From an uncultured Clostridium sp. (GTDB lineage Bacteria; Cyanobacteriota; Vampirovibrionia; Gastranaerophilales; Gastranaerophilaceae), in assembly GCA_905212085.1 (NCBI GenBank), contig CAJMDF010000001.1, positions 1-64,000 of the forward strand: a stretch of DNA of 64,000 nt, written 5' to 3'. The position numbers were made by a program, and so were the translations under genes. Position 1 is the first letter of the stretch. Each line of letters starts with the position of its first letter. Below, one piece after another: positions 53,235 through 61,386 of this stretch. The notes under the pieces are model-generated. The model was not told where the DNA came from. It was given only the letters and a program-made list of their open reading frames with translations, and made no database searches.

Positions 53235-54599
53235 TTAAAATCTTTCTAAATATCTTTCGATTTCCCATTGAGAAACATATGTTCTGAAAGAATCCCATTC
53301 TTTTTTCTTAGCAGACATAAATTCATTAAATATGTGATCGCCTAGTGCTGCTCTTGATACAAGTGATTTGTCAAAATAATCAAGAGCTTCAGCAAGACTG
53401 CCGGGAAGTGAATCAATTCTTTGTTTTTTACGTTCTTTTGTTGTTAATTTATAAATATTGCTTTCTACTGGAGCTGGCGGGTCAATTTTGTTTCTTACCC
53501 CGTCAAGACAAGCTTCAAGAATTGCTGCAAATGCTAAATATGGGTTGCAAGATGGATCTGGGGATCTTAATTCTACTCTCGTAGAGCTGCCGCGTTTTGC
53601 AGGAACTCTTAATAATGCACTTCTGTTAGCAAGTGACCAAGCTAAGTATACAGGTGCTTCATATCCTGGAACTAAACGTTTAAAGCTGTTTACTGTAGGG
53701 TTTAAAATCGCCGTAATACTTTTTACGTGTTTTAACATCCCGCCAATTGAATATTTTGCAATGTCTGATAATTGATAATCAGCTTTTTCATCATAAAATG
53801 CGTTTTTGCCGTTTTTAAATAATGATACGTTGCAATGCATTCCTGAACCGTTAATACCATAAATTGGTTTTGGCATAAATGTTGCATGTAAATTATGTTT
53901 TGCTGCAATTGCTCTTACAGCTACTTTGAATGTTGCAACGTTATCAGCTGCTGTCAAAATATCAGCATATCTAAAATCGATTTCATGCTGTCCGTCAGCT
54001 ACTTCGTGGTGAGATGCTTCAATGTCAAACCCCATTTCTTGAAGTGTCAGCACAATATCTGATCTTACATCTTCTCCTAAATCTTCAGGTCCTACATCAT
54101 AATATCCTGCTGTATCATTCGTTGAAGTTGTTACATTCCCGTCTTTATCTTTTGCAAATAAGAAAAATTCTGCTTCCGGTCCGATATTCATTGAAAAACC
54201 TAATTTTTCAGCTTCTTTCATTACTCTTTTTAAGTTACATCTAGGACAGCCTTCAAATGGTGTTCCATCTGCATTATAGATGTCACAAATTAATCTTGCT
54301 GAATTTACTCCATCTGAACCTCTCCAAGGTAAAATTTGGAATGAGTTTTTGTCAGGGTGGAAGAACATATCAGATGTCTCAATACTTCTGAACCCCTTAA
54401 TTGATGATCCGTCAAGCATTATTTCGTTATTCAAAGCTTTTTCGATATGCTGTGAAGGAATGGTCATATTTTTTACTTGTCCGTTTATGTCAACGAATTG
54501 TAATTTGATAAATTTGATGTTGTAATCTTTGATGAATCCTTTGATATCATCTTCACTGAATTGTCTGTTGTCTAATCTTGTGTGCATAAATTCTTTCAT
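53235..54599 (-). CDS. glnA: Glutamine synthetase, type I
   Basis: 454 residues. Catalytic signatures: LDGSSIKGF, GPEAEFFLF, HHEVADGQHEIDFRY, NGSGMHCNVSLF, NPTVNSFKRLVPGYEAPVYLAWS and RVELRSPDPSCNPYLAFA. No NLY adenylylation tyrosine motif is obvious at the usual place, as in the GSI-alpha group. AGAGGT lies 5 bases before the ATG. Upstream is a 500-base gap with hairpins and a plus-strand terminator. Confidence 0.96.
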   Translation of the reverse strand: MKEFMHTRLDNRQFSEDDIKGFIKDYNIKFIKLQFVDINGQVKNMTIPSQHIEKALNNEIMLDGSSIKGFRSIETSDMFFHPDKNSFQILPWRGSDGVNSARLICDIYNADGTPFEGCPRCNLKRVMKEAEKLGFSMNIGPEAEFFLFAKDKDGNVTTSTNDTAGYYDVGPEDLGEDVRSDIVLTLQEMGFDIEASHHEVADGQHEIDFRYADILTAADNVATFKVAVRAIAAKHNLHATFMPKPIYGINGSGMHCNVSLFKNGKNAFYDEKADYQLSDIAKYSIGGMLKHVKSITAILNPTVNSFKRLVPGYEAPVYLAWSLANRSALLRVPAKRGSSTRVELRSPDPSCNPYLAFAAILEACLDGVRNKIDPPAPVESNIYKLTTKERKKQRIDSLPGSLAEALDYFDKSLVSRAALGDHIFNEFMSAKKKEWDSFRTYVSQWEIERYLERF

Positions 54600-54942
54600 G
54601 TAGACCTCTTTCCTTCTAAACTGTATTTTTATAAATTACTTTTTTATTAGAATACTTTTTTTTCAAAAGGTCAATACTTTCGACATTAAGATTAGATAAA
54701 GACAAAACAAGCGGATTTAATAAATATATGAATGTTTTTCTAAAAATAGTGTTAATTTTTAAAAAATCAGGGAATATATTAATTACAAAGGGAGGTACGG
54801 GAAAGTTTCAGTATAAAAATAAAGATTATTGAGCATATTTTTTAATGCTTAAATCTTTAAAATGCTTTGTAATATTGCTTTACAGAACTTTGTAAAGATA
54901 TGTAAAGAAATAAATAGGATATAGCAATTATATACTATAAAA
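54600..54942. other. Gene-free region upstream of glnA
   Basis: AT-rich, no supported reading frame. It holds the hairpin at 54821-54857 and a smaller inverted repeat (TTTACA...TGTAAA, about 54889-54906) with a repeat of TGTAAAGA. It should contain the glnA promoter; no clear NtcA-type GTA-N8-TAC box was found. Confidence 0.6.
54821..54857. repeat. Long imperfect hairpin in the glnA upstream region
   Basis: Arms 54821-54836 and 54844-54857 (AAAGATT..AGCAT against ATGCTT..ATCTTT) pair over about 14 bases with a 2-base bulge and an AT loop. On the minus strand it would lie in a long glnA leader and is followed by ATTTTTA, so an attenuator or old terminator is possible. Confidence 0.5.
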
Positions 54943-55113
54943 ATACTTTATTAATATGTAAGTAATAAATACCAAATAAAACGATTAAATAAACACGAGA
55001 TATAAATACACACACTAACTATTTACACTACCTACTACACACTAACCTTCTACACACACGAGGAATTACTAAAAAGAATTCCAAACTCTATCGAAAGATA
55101 GGGTTTTTTTTTG
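54943..55113 (+). ncRNA. Candidate small non-coding RNA ending in a strong terminator
   Basis: A GAAA-tetraloop hairpin (arms 55085-55092 and 55097-55104) followed by nine T is a textbook plus-strand terminator, yet no plus-strand gene lies upstream before glnA and the next gene runs the other way. Before it are a second hairpin (GGAATT 55062-55067 with AATTCC 55077-55082) and about 90 bases almost free of G, rich in ACAC/CTAC/CCTTC, likely unpaired. A TATACT box at 54931-54936 would start transcription near 54943, although the -35 is poor. No coding frame fits. The 5' end is a guess. Confidence 0.45.
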
Positions 55114-55128
55114 AGTAAAAGTTATGCT

Positions 55129-57066
55129 TTAGACTATTTGAGGGAAAACTATATCAATATATTTTTGATAGTTTTCAGGTTCAAAAAATCCGACTGAAAA
55201 TTCTGCAGAATTAGCCCCTAATTGTTGTGCTTCCAGTACTTCTATCGGAGGTCCTGCCGGAGTTGAACGAGATGGATTTTTAGGGTTAGAAATTACACCT
55301 GTGCTTCTTAAAAGAGTTATAAGTAGAGATTTCCCTTTTACTTCATATTCTGTAAGTCCTTTTGTAATTACTCCAAAGCCTTGTGTTCCGACATATCTTT
55401 GCATTGGTGCAAAATTTGTTTTAACTTCAATTCCTCTGACTTTTGGCAAGTGTTCTCTCATGTCATAATTCGGATCAAATTCTCTTTTAATAATAGAGTT
55501 TAAATCTTCTGAGTATGTTTCTGTAACTGGTGATTTCAGGTTAAATTTTACTTGCCATAATTTATTTTTTAGCTTGTTATCCCATTCTATTTTAAAATTG
55601 ATTAGTTCTTCATTTTGTTCTACTTGAATGTCAAAAAAACTTGTTTTAATTATATTATTTTTGAATGAGTAAATTTCAGCTTTTTCTCCGATATCATCTG
55701 CAACAGCTCCAAAGTTATATGTATCACCTTCATCTTTGAAGCGTACAAATTCCATTTCGACATTTCCTATACGTATTTTACCGTTTTTAACTTCGAAGTT
55801 GATTTGTGGCTTAACTGCAGGTGAATATTTTAGAGTATAAATATCTGTAAAGTCTTCTGTTACAGGGATTTTTTGAGTGTCATAAAGAAGCGAATTTTCT
55901 ACTCCGAAATGTTTTCCGATAACTTTGTATTCAGGGAGTAAGTCTTTATTTTCCATTATTGGAGTTTTGAAATTGTATTTAAATCTTAATTCTTCAATGA
56001 TAGTATTTGCTATTTGGATTATTTTTTCATACCTTGTGATATTTTCTCGATGAACTAAATCTGTGGAGCAACCGCAAATTCCGTCATGGGCTTGATTTTT
56101 AAGTAATAATTTATATGCGTATTCAATTATTGAGGTATATTCTGATCCGTATTTTTTCTGTAATTTGTTCGCTTGCTCAAGTAAATATGTGCATTTAACA
56201 TTGTATTGTTTAAGTTTTAACCTAGCAGAATATGAACCTTGCAAGATAAATGTTTTGCTATTATCTCTTAGTTCATCGTTCCATTCAAATTGTTTAAAAT
56301 TGTCTTTTACAAGTTCAAAGTATTCAAACGGATTAGATAGGTTAATTTCATATTCAGTATCGTCATTCTTAAATTGTTTCAGAATTTTATTTATTTTTTC
56401 GATTTGTTCTGTAATATCAGGTTCTACTCCTAAATGATCTGCGCCGATTGGAAGAAGTAAATAATCACCAGATTTTTCTGCAATTTTATCTAAATTCCCT
56501 TTTAGCCATTCAGCTTTTTTTTCAATCGTCATTGGTGCTGAAAATATGTCCATAAAGTATCCGCGGATAAGATTTACTGTATTAATCCCGTTAAATGTGA
56601 ATTCTGAGGGAATATCACCACAGCCGCGCCATACAACACATTTATCAATCCCAAATTCTTTAAATATTTTAGGAATATTTTGACTGTGTCCGAAAGTGTC
56701 AGCTAGATATCCTATAAAATCAGTGCAGCCAAAATTTTTTGAGATATTTAGACCTATTTCTAAATTCTTTTCAAATGCGGTTTTGTCTGTAAGAAATTCA
56801 TCTACAAGTGTATAGCAAGGTCCGATATATAATTTTTTTTCTGCGATAAGTTTTCTTACAAGTTCTTCTTTTTCAGGTCTGATTTCTAAGTAGTCTAAAA
56901 GAGCACTTACTTGTCCGTCAAAATAGAAAGATGGAATTTTATTTTGCTCAAGCATATTTAAGACGTTATCAAAAACTCTCAACAGTCTTAGTCTAAAAAC
57001 TTCAAATTCTCTATACCATTCTCTATCCCAATGTGTGTGTAAATATGCTATAACTTGTTTTTTCAT
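55129..57066 (-). CDS. Glycoside hydrolase family 38 (alpha-mannosidase-like)
   Basis: 645 residues. The zinc/active-site motif HTHWDREWY (H10, H12, D14), the nucleophile Asp in YLADTFGHS (D123), and the second zinc His/Asp region QAHDGICGCSTD are all present, so it should be active. It lacks about 200 residues of C-terminal beta domain compared with typical bacterial GH38 (about 850), but ends neatly. No signal peptide, so it acts in the cytosol, perhaps on imported oligosaccharides. Mannosylglycerate hydrolase is another GH38 activity. Confidence 0.9.
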   Translation of the reverse strand: MKKQVIAYLHTHWDREWYREFEVFRLRLLRVFDNVLNMLEQNKIPSFYFDGQVSALLDYLEIRPEKEELVRKLIAEKKLYIGPCYTLVDEFLTDKTAFEKNLEIGLNISKNFGCTDFIGYLADTFGHSQNIPKIFKEFGIDKCVVWRGCGDIPSEFTFNGINTVNLIRGYFMDIFSAPMTIEKKAEWLKGNLDKIAEKSGDYLLLPIGADHLGVEPDITEQIEKINKILKQFKNDDTEYEINLSNPFEYFELVKDNFKQFEWNDELRDNSKTFILQGSYSARLKLKQYNVKCTYLLEQANKLQKKYGSEYTSIIEYAYKLLLKNQAHDGICGCSTDLVHRENITRYEKIIQIANTIIEELRFKYNFKTPIMENKDLLPEYKVIGKHFGVENSLLYDTQKIPVTEDFTDIYTLKYSPAVKPQINFEVKNGKIRIGNVEMEFVRFKDEGDTYNFGAVADDIGEKAEIYSFKNNIIKTSFFDIQVEQNEELINFKIEWDNKLKNKLWQVKFNLKSPVTETYSEDLNSIIKREFDPNYDMREHLPKVRGIEVKTNFAPMQRYVGTQGFGVITKGLTEYEVKGKSLLITLLRSTGVISNPKNPSRSTPAGPPIEVLEAQQLGANSAEFSVGFFEPENYQKYIDIVFPQIV

Positions 57067-57193
57067 AATTAATTTTTAGCATATTTATTTGTATTGTGCA
57101 AAGAATTAACAAAAATTATCTAAGTGTCACCCCTTTTAGAGAATGTGGATTTTTATATATTTATTTATTTTAACTTAAAAGAGGTGAGGTTAA

Positions 57194-58027
57194 ATGAAAA
57201 AAATAATTTTATTGTCAAGTTTGTTATTATTTATTGCAGGATCTGCTCAGGCAGGCATTTTATCAAATATTTTCGGGTTTGGAAACTACAATAACGGATA
57301 TTATTATCCGCCCAATTACCGCTATACAAACAGCAGTTATTACAGACCTCCAAGATACAACACTTATTATAATAACAGGTATTATTATAATCGAAATCCT
57401 TATCAATATAACAGGTTTTATAATAACAGTTATCCAGGAAATTATTACAATTATAATTATAGGCAGCCTGTTATTTACAGAACTAATGTGAAAAGAAGCA
57501 TGATCGATGCAAGTAGTAATGAAAAAATTGTTGCAGATAAAATGTCAGGTATAGACAAGCTGGAAAGACAAATGTTTCATCAAACTTATGAGTATGAAAC
57601 ACCCAAGACACGTATTGAAAGACTTGAACAAAAGATATTTGGGGCATCTCAATCCGGAGAGTTAAAAGATCGCTTATCAACTTTAAAAAGTGCTGCAAAA
57701 AATTACAAAGCTTACAATCATAATATGTATAACTCTTATAATCCTGATTATTCAAATTATTCAGCAAATAATGCTTACAGACCTCCAATTTTTACTGGTT
57801 CATCAGGTGCAGGATGGCAAAATACGCTATGGGGAAATTTTAAGAATCAATTTACAGGCATGCCTACAGGTTTTACTCCAGCCATGGATCCGGCTTATAT
57901 GGATTACTTTGAAGCAGAACGTGCAATGATGGGTAATGGTCAATCTATCGATGTTAGAACAAACAGAGGGTATTACACGTCAAATACAAATCGCGGCATG
58001 ACAACAGGTGTGACAATATTAGATTGA
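57194..58027 (+). CDS. Exported Tyr/Asn-rich protein with LER-type repeats
   Basis: 277 residues. Signal peptide MKKIILLSSLLLFIAGSAQA|G. Residues 28-95 are a low-complexity Y/N/R/P region. Residues about 115-162 hold two related units, DKLERQMFHQTYEYET and ERLEQKIFGASQSGEL, a motif I associate with exported cyanobacterial-group proteins. The rest is disordered. GAGGTGAGG precedes the ATG. It lies before fliJ on the same strand (89-base gap) but probably has its own promoter. A surface or matrix protein is plausible. Confidence 0.72.
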   Translation: MKKIILLSSLLLFIAGSAQAGILSNIFGFGNYNNGYYYPPNYRYTNSSYYRPPRYNTYYNNRYYYNRNPYQYNRFYNNSYPGNYYNYNYRQPVIYRTNVKRSMIDASSNEKIVADKMSGIDKLERQMFHQTYEYETPKTRIERLEQKIFGASQSGELKDRLSTLKSAAKNYKAYNHNMYNSYNPDYSNYSANNAYRPPIFTGSSGAGWQNTLWGNFKNQFTGMPTGFTPAMDPAYMDYFEAERAMMGNGQSIDVRTNRGYYTSNTNRGMTTGVTILD

Positions 58028-58070
58028 CTTTTTTTATAATGTCATTAAATCATACATATAGATGTTTATG

Positions 58071-58110
58071 CCACTCTTAAAATAGGTAATAATATCTATG
58101 ATAAGAGTGG
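58071..58110 (+). promoter_or_regulatory. Hairpin that covers the fliJ ribosome-binding site
   Basis: CCACTCTTA (58071-58079) pairs perfectly with TAAGAGTGG (58102-58110); an inner ATAG/CTAT pair extends the stem. The 3' arm contains AAGAGTGG, the only ribosome-binding-site candidate, 6 bases before the fliJ ATG (58117). The structure would hold translation off until opened. Confidence 0.6.
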
Positions 58111-58116
58111 TATAAA

Positions 58117-58605
58117 ATGCCTTTCAGATACAGGTTACAAAAAGTTCTGGAATTTCGTATTCGTAAAAAAGAAGAACAATTGGCCGTAGTTCAAAAAGCT
58201 CAACAAGCAGTATTTATTGCGGAAGAAAATATTCGAAAAAACGAAGAAGAAATAAGGACAACAAAACAGAATATGCGTCAAGCAGATCCTATGATGTATG
58301 AAACGTATGATAAATACTTAATATATCTTTGGGACAAAGCAGAAAAACTTGAACAAATCAGAGTAGAAGCTCAACAAAAGCTTGATGAAGAAAAAGCAAA
58401 GCTCGTAAAACTGGAACAAGGTGTTAAAGTCTTAGAAAAACATAAAGAAAAACACAGAGAGGCTTACATCGCAGAAGAAAAAGCCGCAGAATTAAAACAG
58501 TATTCAGAATTAGGAGTTACAAGGTTTTTCAGGCAAAGCCACGAAAAAATAGAAGAGGAAGAAGAAATCCTCAAAAAGTTAGAAGAAATAGACGGAGGTA
58601 GTTAA
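58117..58605 (+). CDS. fliJ: Flagellar export protein FliJ
   Basis: 162 residues, one long charged coiled coil. It starts PFRYRLQKVLEFRIRKKEEQLAVVQKAQQAV, typical for FliJ, the stalk protein that links the FliI ATPase to FlhA in the flagellar export gate. The following two genes are flagellar too. fliI and the rest of the export gate are not in the window. Confidence 0.85.
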   Translation: MPFRYRLQKVLEFRIRKKEEQLAVVQKAQQAVFIAEENIRKNEEEIRTTKQNMRQADPMMYETYDKYLIYLWDKAEKLEQIRVEAQQKLDEEKAKLVKLEQGVKVLEKHKEKHREAYIAEEKAAELKQYSELGVTRFFRQSHEKIEEEEEILKKLEEIDGGS

Positions 58606-58610
58606 TTAAA

Positions 58611-59462
58611 ATGAATGTAAGTACATCTTCAGCAGCAGCAACTGCAAGCACTTCAGATGTTAGTTCTACTCAATCACAATCTAAGACAAGTAAAACTAAG
58701 TCTACTGATAAATCTTTTGAAGATGAAATGAAGACTGCTTCTGAGTCTGAAAAAGATAGCAAAGTAGAATCTTCTAAAGATGATAAAAAAGCAGAAAATA
58801 ATAAAAAAACTGAAAAAGATTCAACAAAAGAAGCAAATAAGTTATCTCAAGAATTACAAAAAGATGTTGATGATATTGTCCCTGATGATATGTTAAAAGG
58901 CGGTGTTAATTTTACAGATTTTAAATATCATAATGAAGGTCAATCTATTCTTTCTCAAAATATTCAAAACTTAATTAATACAAAAGATTTGATGAGTACA
59001 ATAAATTCAGCTTCAACATTTGATTATGATGTGATTAATATGTCTGATAGTGATGCAAATTTCTTTGCTAATCTTGTTCAAAATACTGATATGTCAATGA
59101 AAAGCATTGCTACTCAAATAAATGATGCTATGGCTAATGGTACAGAAGGAATTCAACAAAATGTTCAAGTATCTACTGTTTTGATGGATAAGTTATCTGA
59201 ATCAATGAAAACAAATCAACCTTTCAGAATTGATTTTGATAAAGATGTTTCTGTTATTTTGAAGGTGAATAAAGACGGTAGTCTTGCAGCTAATTTTATT
59301 CCCGGAGATAAGGCTGTAGAGCAATATTTGAGAAATAATATTTCATCATTACGACAAAGATTTGATGATCAAAATTTACCATATTCAGAATTAAGCTATA
59401 GTAATTCTCGTCAGCAGCAACAAGAAAGACGTAGAAATAATAAGGAGAATAGAAATGAATGA
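58611..59462 (+). CDS. Flagellar hook-length control protein-like (FliK position)
   Basis: 283 residues. Ser/Thr/Lys-rich disordered first 100 residues, then a more ordered domain (FRIDFDKDVSVILKVNKDGSLAANFIPGDKAVEQYLRNNISSLRQRF) that looks like the FliK C-terminal domain, and a Q/R/N-rich tail. Position between fliJ and a hook/rod gene fits FliK. It starts 5 bases after fliJ and overlaps the next gene by 8. Sequence support alone is modest. Confidence 0.65.
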   Translation: MNVSTSSAAATASTSDVSSTQSQSKTSKTKSTDKSFEDEMKTASESEKDSKVESSKDDKKAENNKKTEKDSTKEANKLSQELQKDVDDIVPDDMLKGGVNFTDFKYHNEGQSILSQNIQNLINTKDLMSTINSASTFDYDVINMSDSDANFFANLVQNTDMSMKSIATQINDAMANGTEGIQQNVQVSTVLMDKLSESMKTNQPFRIDFDKDVSVILKVNKDGSLAANFIPGDKAVEQYLRNNISSLRQRFDDQNLPYSELSYSNSRQQQQERRRNNKENRNE

Positions 59463-60291
59463 TTCTTTTATAACTGCTTTAAATACGCAAAAATCCACTA
59501 CAAACTGGATGGATGTTATTGCAAGTAACATGACAAATGTCTATACTCCTGGTTTTAGAGAACAACAAGTTACTTTTAAAACCTTTTTAGGTGGTGCTAT
59601 TTCTGATGATTATGATAAAAAAATGAGTCAAGGTAAGTCAACACCTGGTACTTCAAATGAAAACTTATTTTTAGAAGGTAAGGGGTTTTTCTTGGTAAAA
59701 AATGAAGAAGGTAAAAGTATTTACACAAGATTAGGTGAATTTACCTTTGATAAAGAAGGTGTCTATAGAGATAAAAGTGGCAATACCGTTCAAGGATATA
59801 TTTTGAATGATAAAGGTGAAATTATGCAGGGAACTAAATCAATTACTTCTGACCTTTATCAGCAAACAGCCTTGAAAGGTGGAGCATTAGATATTCCTAC
59901 AACTAATATTAAATTGTGGATTGATCCTAATAATGGGAAATATCTTGGGAAATACGATGACTATGAAATCAAAAATGACGGTACAATTTATGGAAAAGCT
60001 GATGGCGGAAAACGTTCAGTTCCATTATATCGTGTAACTACAAGAAATTTCCACAATGCTGCGGCTCTTTATGAATTTAAACCTGGACAGTTTTTAGAAA
60101 CAGAAGAATCTGGAAAACCTGTAATTGGTGTTGGTGAAATCAGATCAGGTCTTTTAGAAATGTCAAATGCTGATTTTAGGGCAAATATTTCTTACTTCCA
60201 AATGGCTAAATTGCAGATGGAAGTTTCAAATAAATTGATTTCTTCTAATAAAGAGTTACTCGAAGAAGCTCTGAGATTAGTTGGTAACTAA
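59455..60291 (+). CDS. Flagellar hook/rod protein (FlgE/FlgF/FlgG family)
   Basis: 278 residues. N-terminal rod motif NTQKSTTNWMDVIASNMTNVYTPGFREQQVTF, the central LEGKGFFLVKNEEGKSIYTRLGEFTFDKEGVYRDKSGNTVQGY stretch, and the C-terminal EMSNADFRANISYFQMAKLQMEVSNKLISSNKELL. This is the FlgG/FlgF layout; it is too short for most FlgE. Exported through the flagellar channel. AAGGAG precedes the ATG, inside the previous gene. Confidence 0.88.
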   Translation: MNDSFITALNTQKSTTNWMDVIASNMTNVYTPGFREQQVTFKTFLGGAISDDYDKKMSQGKSTPGTSNENLFLEGKGFFLVKNEEGKSIYTRLGEFTFDKEGVYRDKSGNTVQGYILNDKGEIMQGTKSITSDLYQQTALKGGALDIPTTNIKLWIDPNNGKYLGKYDDYEIKNDGTIYGKADGGKRSVPLYRVTTRNFHNAAALYEFKPGQFLETEESGKPVIGVGEIRSGLLEMSNADFRANISYFQMAKLQMEVSNKLISSNKELLEEALRLVGN

Positions 60292-60323
60292 TTTTTATAT
60301 AGTTTAAATTTTTAAACTCCATT

Positions 60324-61283
60324 TTATGAAGGGACTTTGGTCCCTTTTATTTCTTTTATAATTTCAATAATTTCTTGAGATGCATCATTGATATCAGCAA
60401 TATTTAGGTTTACTAGTTGTGCAAATTCTGCTTTTTTAAATTCGTGCAGTCCCCTATGTTTAAAAAAGTTTTCAAGAAATTCTACTTTTGAGGAGCATTT
60501 TTCTAAGTCTTCAATTGGAGCTAATGAAATATTTTGGGTAGCATAATTCAAGGTTTTTATTATTAATGAATTAGGTAGCATATCTTCAAATTCTCCGCTT
60601 TTAAGAAGATGAATTTTATCTATTTCTCGCAATTTAGGCTTAATTTCCATTAAATTGGATTGTGCATCATTATCCAAAAGTACAAAAATAGGAATTTTTA
60701 ATTTGTCTGCAAAGTTGTAAAAATATTTTACAACTTGATTTTTACCGCCTGCCGATAATATATGAATGCCATATTTATTGAAATCATACCCGCAAATTTG
60801 AGAAAATTTTGGAAGTAATATTTCTTCTGTTATTCCCTCACATAAGATTATAGTTTTTATCGGATAGCCAAAGCTTTGGTTATCAGGAATAGTTGCAGAA
60901 AGTGTTTTTAGCCATTTTAGGTTGTTAGGAATATTTTCAGGCAAAAGTTCTATAATTTTATTGTAATTAATATTATTTTTTAAAAGTTTTTTTGTATTTT
61001 CACTTAGTTTGAACAAAGAATTTTCATAATCATAAAGTCGTTGATTTATAATTAAATTATTATTTTTTTCGTTAAAGGAAGAATTAATTATATCTTCTGC
61101 GATATTTGTTAATTCTTCATAATCCATGTTATCGAGTTCTTGTTTTTTTAATTTAGGTTCAATAAGGTTATTTATTATTATATCTTTAAAGACCCTCAGA
61201 TATTTTATTTCAGTATCTTTAAATCTGGTGAGTCTGTCAGCTGATATAGTTAGTTGTTCTTTTGTGAGCGGTTTTATTTTCAA
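60324..61283 (-). CDS. Stand-alone TOPRIM-domain protein (OLD-nuclease-like)
   Basis: 319 residues. An N-terminal helical half (1-135) is followed by a TOPRIM domain: TIILCEGITEEILLPKF (E149) and FVLLDNDAQ (D204, D206), the E...DxD metal pattern of OLD-family nucleases. The OLD ATPase domain is missing: no Walker A. It might be a trimmed nuclease or work with an ATPase encoded elsewhere. It stands alone between the flagellar cluster and the cysteine-peptidase-like gene. Confidence 0.75.
   Translation of the reverse strand: MKIKPLTKEQLTISADRLTRFKDTEIKYLRVFKDIIINNLIEPKLKKQELDNMDYEELTNIAEDIINSSFNEKNNNLIINQRLYDYENSLFKLSENTKKLLKNNINYNKIIELLPENIPNNLKWLKTLSATIPDNQSFGYPIKTIILCEGITEEILLPKFSQICGYDFNKYGIHILSAGGKNQVVKYFYNFADKLKIPIFVLLDNDAQSNLMEIKPKLREIDKIHLLKSGEFEDMLPNSLIIKTLNYATQNISLAPIEDLEKCSSKVEFLENFFKHRGLHEFKKAEFAQLVNLNIADINDASQEIIEIIKEIKGTKVPS
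60329..60350 (+). terminator. Terminator of the flagellar genes, overlapping the 3' end of the TOPRIM gene
   Basis: AAGGGAC / GTCCCTT arms around a 4-base loop, then TTTTATTT. It overlaps the last codons of the facing gene. A second inverted repeat (AGTTTAAA / TTTAAACT, 60301-60318) lies just before it. Confidence 0.8.
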
Positions 61284-61386
61284 AATTTTATCCCTGATTG
61301 TAACATTTGTTAATTAAATGTAATAAATTTAGCAAATTTTTTCCATTTTATTTTTTTATTATAATAAGTAGTAGTGGAGTGGAATT

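Noticed and set aside
54728..54832. 34-codon plus-strand frame upstream of glnA
   Set aside because: No ribosome-binding site, composition like intergenic DNA, and it overlaps a hairpin; no support.
54600..54942. NtcA box or glutamine riboswitch before glnA
   Set aside because: No GTA-N8-TAC pair and no recognisable glnA-type riboswitch core were found on the minus strand.
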